DNA from: Mycobacterium yunnanensis
GTDB taxonomy: Bacteria; Actinomycetota; Actinomycetes; Mycobacteriales; Mycobacteriaceae
Direction: 5' to 3'
NCBI RefSeq assembly: GCF_025823185.1
Contig: NZ_JACKVK010000009.1
Span: forward strand, 248,001-312,000
DNA length: 64,000 nt
Positions 60,007-64,000 of this stretch are shown here, piece after piece; within the stretch, counting starts at the first letter, position 1; every line of letters starts with the position of its first letter. The notes beneath the pieces are model-generated. The model was not told where the DNA came from, searched no databases, and worked only from the letters and a program-made list of their open reading frames with translations. A program made the position numbers and the translations under genes.

Positions 60007-60094
60007 CGGTGGCGGAGGGATTTGAACCCTCGGACGGGGGTTACCCGTCACACGCTTTCGAGGCGTGCTCCTTAGGCCGCTCGGACACGCCACC
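60007..60094 (-). tRNA. tRNA-Ser (anticodon CGA)
   Basis: An 88-nt tRNA on the minus strand: acceptor GGTGGCG pairs with CGCCACC, discriminator G, anticodon stem CACGC/GCGTG around the loop CTCGAAA (anticodon CGA, reading UCG), a long class II variable arm, and T-loop GGTTCAAATCC. CCA is not encoded. It is downstream of tadA in the same direction. Confidence 0.95.
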
Positions 60095-60133
60095 GGGAGG
60101 CAGCTTACCGGCAACGCGGCGCGGCCCCTAATC

Positions 60134-60201
60134 GCCGCCGACCGTGGGACTCCTGGCGACTTTTGGGCCCGTGGGTCGCCAGGAGACCCACACTCGGCGA
60201 G
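60134..60201. repeat. Intergenic inverted repeat between tRNA-Ser and tadA
   Basis: GTGGGACTCCTGGCGAC (60144-60160) and GTCGCCAGGAGACCCAC (60175-60191) pair with one mismatch around a 14-nt loop; weaker pairing (CGCCGACC against CTCGGCG) extends the arms outward. It could end tadA transcription, but the long arms look more like a dispersed palindromic element. Confidence 0.7.
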
Positions 60202-60213
60202 CAGGACACTCGC

Positions 60214-60672
60214 TTAGCGCTGCCCGGCGAAGAACTCCGCCAGCGGGGCCGCGCATTCTTCGGCCAGTACACCTCCGCGCACCTGCGGCCGATGGGTCAA
60301 CCGCCGGTCACGCACCACGTCCCACAGGGATCCGACCGCACCGGTCTTCGGTTCCCACGCCCCGAACACCACTCGGGCAACGCGTGCCATCACGAGCGCG
60401 CCGGCGCACATGGTGCACGGCTCGACGGTGACCGCGAGCGTCGCGCCCTCCAGCCGCCACCCGTCGCCGAGCACCGAGGCGGCCGCGCGCAACGCCAGGA
60501 TCTCCGCATGCGCGGTCGGGTCACCGAGGGCTTCTCGCGCGTTGGCCGCACGCGCGAGTTCGACTCCGTCGGGGCCCACCACCACCGCACCGATTGGCAC
60601 GTCCCGGGGTCCGACGGCCGACGCCGCCTCCAGTGCGCGGCGGATCAGGGCCGCGTCGGACTCACCGGTCAA
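60214..60672 (-). CDS. tadA: tRNA-specific adenosine deaminase
   Basis: A 152-residue deaminase that converts A34 to inosine in tRNA-Arg(ACG). Zinc site and proton shuttle: HAE at residues 55-57 (DPTAHAEILAL) and PCTMC at 85-89. Its start overlaps the end of the upstream tadA-associated gene by 11 nt. Gene order matches the M. tuberculosis locus. Confidence 0.94.
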   Translation of the reverse strand: MTGESDAALIRRALEAASAVGPRDVPIGAVVVGPDGVELARAANAREALGDPTAHAEILALRAAASVLGDGWRLEGATLAVTVEPCTMCAGALVMARVARVVFGAWEPKTGAVGSLWDVVRDRRLTHRPQVRGGVLAEECAAPLAEFFAGQR

Positions 60673-61180
60673 GCTTGTCCAGCACCGCCAACATCTCGTC
60701 GCCGAACCCCATCTCCTGGGCGATGCGCGACAGCTGCTCGTCGGCGTATTCGTCGTCGGAGATGATGATGCTCAGCACGCCCTCGGACAACCCGATGTCC
60801 GACAACACCCCGAGGTCGCCCTCCTCGAAGGGGTCGTCGTCTTCGAGGTCCTCGGGGTCGACGTCGGCGCCCAGCTTTTCAAGTACCTGCCTCGCGATGT
60901 CGTAGTCCACCGCGGCAGTGGCGTCGGACAGGAACAGCCGGGCGCCGCCGGGTGCGGGCCGCACGATGACGAAGAACTCGTCGTCCACGTCGAGCAAGCC
61001 GAACACCGCCCCGGCACTTCGCAATTCCCGCAACTCCGTCTCGGCGTCGGCCAGGTTCGCCAGGGCACCGCGGCGCAACGGGGAACACCGCCACTTGCCG
61101 TCTTCGCGAACCACCGCGAGGCCGAATCCGTCCGGGAGATCTACGGATTGGTTCCGTGCCTGCGCCCGCTGTGCTCCCAT
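60662..61180 (-). CDS. tRNA adenosine deaminase-associated protein
   Basis: A 172-residue protein always found upstream of actinobacterial tadA (Rv3753c type). N-terminal segment DGFGLAVVREDGKWRCSPL, middle DDEFFVIVRPAPGGARLFLSD, and an acidic loop rich in D/E (DPEDLEDDDPFEEGD). No catalytic motif. Co-translation with tadA suggests a partner role. Start chosen at ATG 61180. Confidence 0.87.
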   Translation of the reverse strand: MGAQRAQARNQSVDLPDGFGLAVVREDGKWRCSPLRRGALANLADAETELRELRSAGAVFGLLDVDDEFFVIVRPAPGGARLFLSDATAAVDYDIARQVLEKLGADVDPEDLEDDDPFEEGDLGVLSDIGLSEGVLSIIISDDEYADEQLSRIAQEMGFGDEMLAVLDKLDR

Positions 61181-61274
61181 GGAAGTCAACGCTAGTCCCA
61201 GCTCAGGCTTTTTGACCAGCCATCACGATCACGCCCGACGGCGAGGCCAGCCGGCGGTATGTCAACCTTGACCC

Positions 61275-62240
61275 GTGGTGACGAACAGACGCCCGGTGTG
61301 CGTGGTGGGCCTCGGGTTGATCGGCGGATCGCTGATGCGGGCAGCCACCGCCGCCGGCCGCGACGTCTTCGGCTACAACCGTTCGGTCGACGGTGTCCGC
61401 GGCGCCCGCGACGACGGATTCGACGCCTCCACCGACCTGACCGAGGTGCTGGAGCGGGCGGCAGCCACCCACGCCTTGATCGTCCTCGCCGTGCCGATGC
61501 CCGCGTTGCCGGGAATGCTGCAGCACGTCGCGGCGACGGCGCCGGACTGCCCACTGACCGACGTCACGAGTGTCAAAGTCGCCGTCCTGCAAGCCGTTCG
61601 TGACCATGGTCTGCTCGACCGCTTCGTCGGAGGGCACCCCATGACCGGGACCGCCCATTCCGGCTGGGCCGCGGGTGAGGCCACCCTGTTCGCCGACGCG
61701 CCGTGGGTGCTCAGCGTCGACGACCACGTCGACGAGCACGTCTGGGCCGACGTCATGCACTTGGCGCTGGACTGCGGCAGCTTCGTCGTGCCGGCCCGGT
61801 CCGACCAGCACGACGACGCCGCGGCCGCCATCTCGCACCTGCCACACCTGCTGGCCGAGACCCTGGCAACGACTGCGGCCGACGTACCGCTGGCGTTCTC
61901 GCTGGCCGCCGGTTCCTTCCGCGACGGCACCCGGGTGGCTGCCACCGCCCCCGACCTGGTGCGCGCGATGTGCGAGGCCAACGCAGGCCCGCTGGGGTCG
62001 GCACTCGACGACGTCATCGCGCTGCTGACACGCGCCCGCGACCGGTTGGCCGCCGACGGCTCGGTCGCCGAACTCGTCGAGTCGGGCCACGCCGCCAGGA
62101 CGCGCTACGACCGCTTCGACCGCCCGCAGATCTTGACCACCTCGATCGGCGAGGAGGGCTGGCGCGAGTCGCTCGCGGCCGCAGGCCGGGCCGGGGCCGT
62201 GATCAGATCCGCTCTGCGAGTCCGGGGTAGTCGAGGATGA
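61275..62240 (+). CDS. tyrA: Prephenate dehydrogenase
   Basis: A 321-residue enzyme of tyrosine synthesis, oxidising and decarboxylating prephenate to 4-hydroxyphenylpyruvate. NAD motif VCVVGLGLIGGSLMRA; active-site histidine region VGGHPMTGTAHSGW; helical dimerisation domain from about 170. GTG at 61275 (a second GTG follows at once). Its 3' end overlaps the convergent glycolipid-binding gene by 38 nt. Confidence 0.93.
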   Translation: MVTNRRPVCVVGLGLIGGSLMRAATAAGRDVFGYNRSVDGVRGARDDGFDASTDLTEVLERAAATHALIVLAVPMPALPGMLQHVAATAPDCPLTDVTSVKVAVLQAVRDHGLLDRFVGGHPMTGTAHSGWAAGEATLFADAPWVLSVDDHVDEHVWADVMHLALDCGSFVVPARSDQHDDAAAAISHLPHLLAETLATTAADVPLAFSLAAGSFRDGTRVAATAPDLVRAMCEANAGPLGSALDDVIALLTRARDRLAADGSVAELVESGHAARTRYDRFDRPQILTTSIGEEGWRESLAAAGRAGAVIRSALRVRGSRG

Positions 62241-62805
62241 AGCCCTCGTCGTCGACGGTGACGGTGGTCTCGGCGACCGGCGACTTCAGGTCGATGCCGC
62301 CACCGGCCGTCTTACTCGCGTAGTCGATGGTCACCGTCTCCACGGTGAGCTCGGGCAGCCGGACGTAGACGACGGGCAACGAGACGGACTCCGCCTGCTG
62401 GTACAGCCCGGTCCGCCGGATCGGCAGCGCGTTGAAGAACGGGCTGTAGATCACGTCGACGTCGAGTGCGCCGCCGAAGGGTTCCCGGGTGGCCTGGTTC
62501 TGCTTGTCCTGCACGAGCCACATGTTCTCGACGTCGCGGGCGATGTTGAGCTGGCGTTCGCGCTCGGCCAAGGTGACGGTCAGCGACAGCCGTTTGGTGG
62601 CGCCACTGTCGTCGGTGACCAGGTCGTATGACGCGCTGAATGCCGGGTGCACTTCGGTGGCGGCAGCCACGATCCGCCCGTAGGCCTTGATGCGGTTGCC
62701 CGAGAGCTGCACCCGCACGGACTCCATCCGGGGCACGTCCTGTGCGCGCCACGTCAGAACTGCCGGCCAGGTGTCCTGTGATTCAGAGCGGACTACTTCA
62801 CTCAT
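62203..62805 (-). CDS. Putative glycolipid-binding protein
   Basis: A 200-residue protein of the putative glycolipid-binding family (Rv3755c-like). Typical regions: VLTWRAQDVPRMESVRVQL, SASYDLVTDDSGATKRLSL, DVDVIYSPFFNALPIRR and the C-terminal GFILDYPGLAERI. A structural homologue in Pseudomonas (PA1994) suggested glycolipid binding; activity is unproven. It starts 3 nt after proZ and is probably co-transcribed, although a TACGGT sits 7 nt before its ATG (62813-62818). Confidence 0.85.
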   Translation of the reverse strand: MSEVVRSESQDTWPAVLTWRAQDVPRMESVRVQLSGNRIKAYGRIVAAATEVHPAFSASYDLVTDDSGATKRLSLTVTLAERERQLNIARDVENMWLVQDKQNQATREPFGGALDVDVIYSPFFNALPIRRTGLYQQAESVSLPVVYVRLPELTVETVTIDYASKTAGGGIDLKSPVAETTVTVDDEGFILDYPGLAERI

Positions 62806-62808
62806 GCC

Positions 62809-63588
62809 CTACACCGTAGGCGACGGCCCCCGTGGTTCGTGGTCTCCTCGCGAAAGCCCATCAGATCGTGACGTAGAGGCCGCTTCGAGTGCGACCTCGT
62901 CGCCGAGGAACGGCTGCGGCATCCTCCGGAACCGGTCGGTTCCCGGCTCGGAGAGCCACACCGCGAAGGCCAGTACGGCGTCCAAGATGAGCGCGAGCAC
63001 CGTCACGACGAGCGCGCCCACCAGGGCCAAGTAGAACTGCCGCACCTTGATGCCGTCGATGAGATACCGGCCGAGGCCGCCCAGGCTGGCGTAGGCGGCA
63101 ACCGTGGCGGTGGCGACGATCTGCAGCGTGGCGGTGCGTACGCCGCCCAGGATCAGGGGCAGCGCATTGGGTAGCTCGACGCGCAGCAGCACCCTTGACT
63201 CGGTCATCCCCATCGACCGGGCGGCGTCCACCACGGCCCGGTCCACGTTGGCGATGCCGGAGTAGGTGCCCGCGAGTATCGGCGGGATGCCGAGCAGCAT
63301 CAGGGCCACCGTGGCCGGGATCAGGTTCAGACCCCACAGGAGCACGCCCAGCAGCAAGACGCCGAGGGTGGGCAGTGCCCGCAGTGCGTTCACGCCACCG
63401 ACGACGAAGAAGGTGCCGCGGCCGGTGTGTCCGATGATCATCCCGACGGGAATCGCGATGAGCGCCGAGAAGAACAGTGCCACGCCGGTGTATTCCAGGT
63501 GCTCGAGGATGCGCACCGTCAGACCCGCGGGCCCACCCCAGTTGGCGGCGGTGAAGATGAAGGACAGCGCCTGCTGCAGGAAGTTCAT
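62809..63588 (-). CDS. proZ: Glycine betaine/proline-type ABC transporter permease
   Basis: A 259-residue OpuCB/OpuCD-type permease: GMIIGHTGRGTFFVVGGVNA, LRALPTLGVLLLGVLLWG, the EAA-like VDAARSMGMTESRVLLRVEL and ATVAAYASLGGLGRYLIDG. Six predicted membrane segments. ATG at 63588 overlaps the stop of the upstream permease (ATGA). It forms the membrane part of an osmoprotectant importer with ProW. Confidence 0.92.
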   Translation of the reverse strand: MNFLQQALSFIFTAANWGGPAGLTVRILEHLEYTGVALFFSALIAIPVGMIIGHTGRGTFFVVGGVNALRALPTLGVLLLGVLLWGLNLIPATVALMLLGIPPILAGTYSGIANVDRAVVDAARSMGMTESRVLLRVELPNALPLILGGVRTATLQIVATATVAAYASLGGLGRYLIDGIKVRQFYLALVGALVVTVLALILDAVLAFAVWLSEPGTDRFRRMPQPFLGDEVALEAASTSRSDGLSRGDHEPRGPSPTV

Positions 63589-64000
63589 CGGGCACCCGCC
63601 TTGACCTTCTTGGCCGACCGCACCCACGGCGTCGCAAACTTGCCGGCGACCATGATGAGGGTGTCGACGACGATCGCCAGGACGAAGATGGCCACGATGC
63701 CGGCGATGATCTGATCGCTCTTGTCGGCCTGGTACCCCTCCGTGAACCACGTCCCGAGACCGCCGATGCCGATCACCGAGCCCACCGACACCATCGAGAT
63801 GTTGGTTACCGCGACGACGCGCAAACTGGCGGCGAGGACCGGAATCGCCAGCGGCAGTTCGACCTTCACGATTCTGGTCAGCGGTTTGTATCCGACGGCA
63901 GTCGCGGCGTCCAGCACCGCGGGCGGCACGGCGTCGAGTGCCTCGGGGACGGCGCGCACTAGCAAGGCAACGGTGTAGAGCGTCAACGCCACGATCACGT
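63585..64000 (-). CDS. proW: Glycine betaine/proline-type ABC transporter permease, 5' truncated
   Basis: Only the C-terminal 138 or so residues are inside the window: ALTLYTVALLVRAVPEALDA, the EAA loop DAATAVGYKPLTRIVKVELP, and SMVSVGSVIGIGGLGTWFTE. Matches ProW of the Rv3757c type. The ATPase and binding protein genes (proV, proX) would lie beyond the right edge. Confidence 0.88.
   Translation of the reverse strand, partial: VIVALTLYTVALLVRAVPEALDAVPPAVLDAATAVGYKPLTRIVKVELPLAIPVLAASLRVVAVTNISMVSVGSVIGIGGLGTWFTEGYQADKSDQIIAGIVAIFVLAIVVDTLIMVAGKFATPWVRSAKKVKAGAR

Noticed and set aside
62813..62818. TACGGT 7 nt before the glycolipid-binding gene as a leaderless promoter
   Set aside because: It lies in the coding end of proZ and the gene follows proZ by 3 nt, so operon transcription is the simpler reading; kept only as a remark.
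1..64000. CRISPR arrays, transposons, integrases, rRNA genes
   Set aside because: I looked for regularly spaced direct repeats, transposase or integrase motifs and rRNA sequence and saw none; the repeats present are coding tandem repeats or single inverted repeats.

Overview
The window is a contiguous, gene-dense stretch of a high-GC actinobacterial chromosome, almost certainly an environmental, fast-growing mycobacterium (Mycolicibacterium type). Evidence read from the sequence: MspA-family porins, an LpqH-family lipoprotein, a PknH-sensor-like lipoprotein, a KasA/KasB-like ketoacyl synthase, a close homologue of the M. smegmatis acyltransferase MsAcT, LigC and LigD-type polymerase genes, and, at the right end, the order tRNA-Ser / tadA / tadA-associated gene / tyrA / glycolipid-binding protein / proZ / proW that I recall from M. 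tuberculosis around Rv3752c-Rv3757c. The left edge cuts ligC and the right edge cuts proW. I see no insertion sequence, integrase, phage gene, CRISPR array or rRNA.

Layout. 0-1.4 kb: ligC end and an MmpS-like secreted protein. 1.4-5.7 kb: B12-dependent diol/glycerol dehydratase operon (fused large+medium subunit, small subunit, reactivase). 5.7-11.5 kb: divergent permease and a class III PLP enzyme, APH-fold kinase, SDR and GntR regulator, probably an amino-alcohol or hydroxyamino-acid catabolic set. 11.5-15.4 kb: GluQRS and a GlnPQ-like ABC importer with two tandem binding domains fused to the permease. 15.5-18.6 kb: flavin amine oxidase, CoA-transferase and Lrp regulator. 18.8-25.4 kb: a translationally coupled catabolic operon (permease, deacetylase, C45 acyltransferase-VOC fusion, SDR, Rieske oxygenase, reductase) behind an intergenic region with repeated TTGCGCA boxes. 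25.4-34.8 kb: P450, tgt, haloalkane dehalogenase, lipoprotein, GNAT, TetR/crotonase pair and small conserved genes. 34.9-39.3 kb: an island of seven exported proteins, including two MspA-like paralogues. 39.5-46.3 kb: KAS+SDR pair, LigD-type polymerase, semialdehyde dehydrogenase and a MarR-controlled efflux pump. 46.3-51.3 kb: two-subunit molybdenum hydroxylase, threonine aldolase and SGNH acyltransferase. 51.3-56.2 kb: two-component system facing a Tat-exported catalase-like protein and cytochrome b561. 56.3-59.8 kb: a 1167-residue secreted Ig-repeat/beta-propeller protein. 60-64 kb: conserved tRNA, TadA, TyrA and ProZ/ProW block.

Working together. The left 25 kb is rich in small-molecule import and breakdown: each cluster pairs a permease or ABC importer with its enzymes and a local regulator (GntR, Lrp). 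The best candidate for an undescribed system is the 18.8-25.4 kb operon, whose substrate I cannot name. The kinase plus class III PLP cluster at 7.4-11.5 kb is the second candidate. Several genes start without a Shine-Dalgarno, 6-7 nt after a TANNNT hexamer, as expected for mycobacterial leaderless transcripts.
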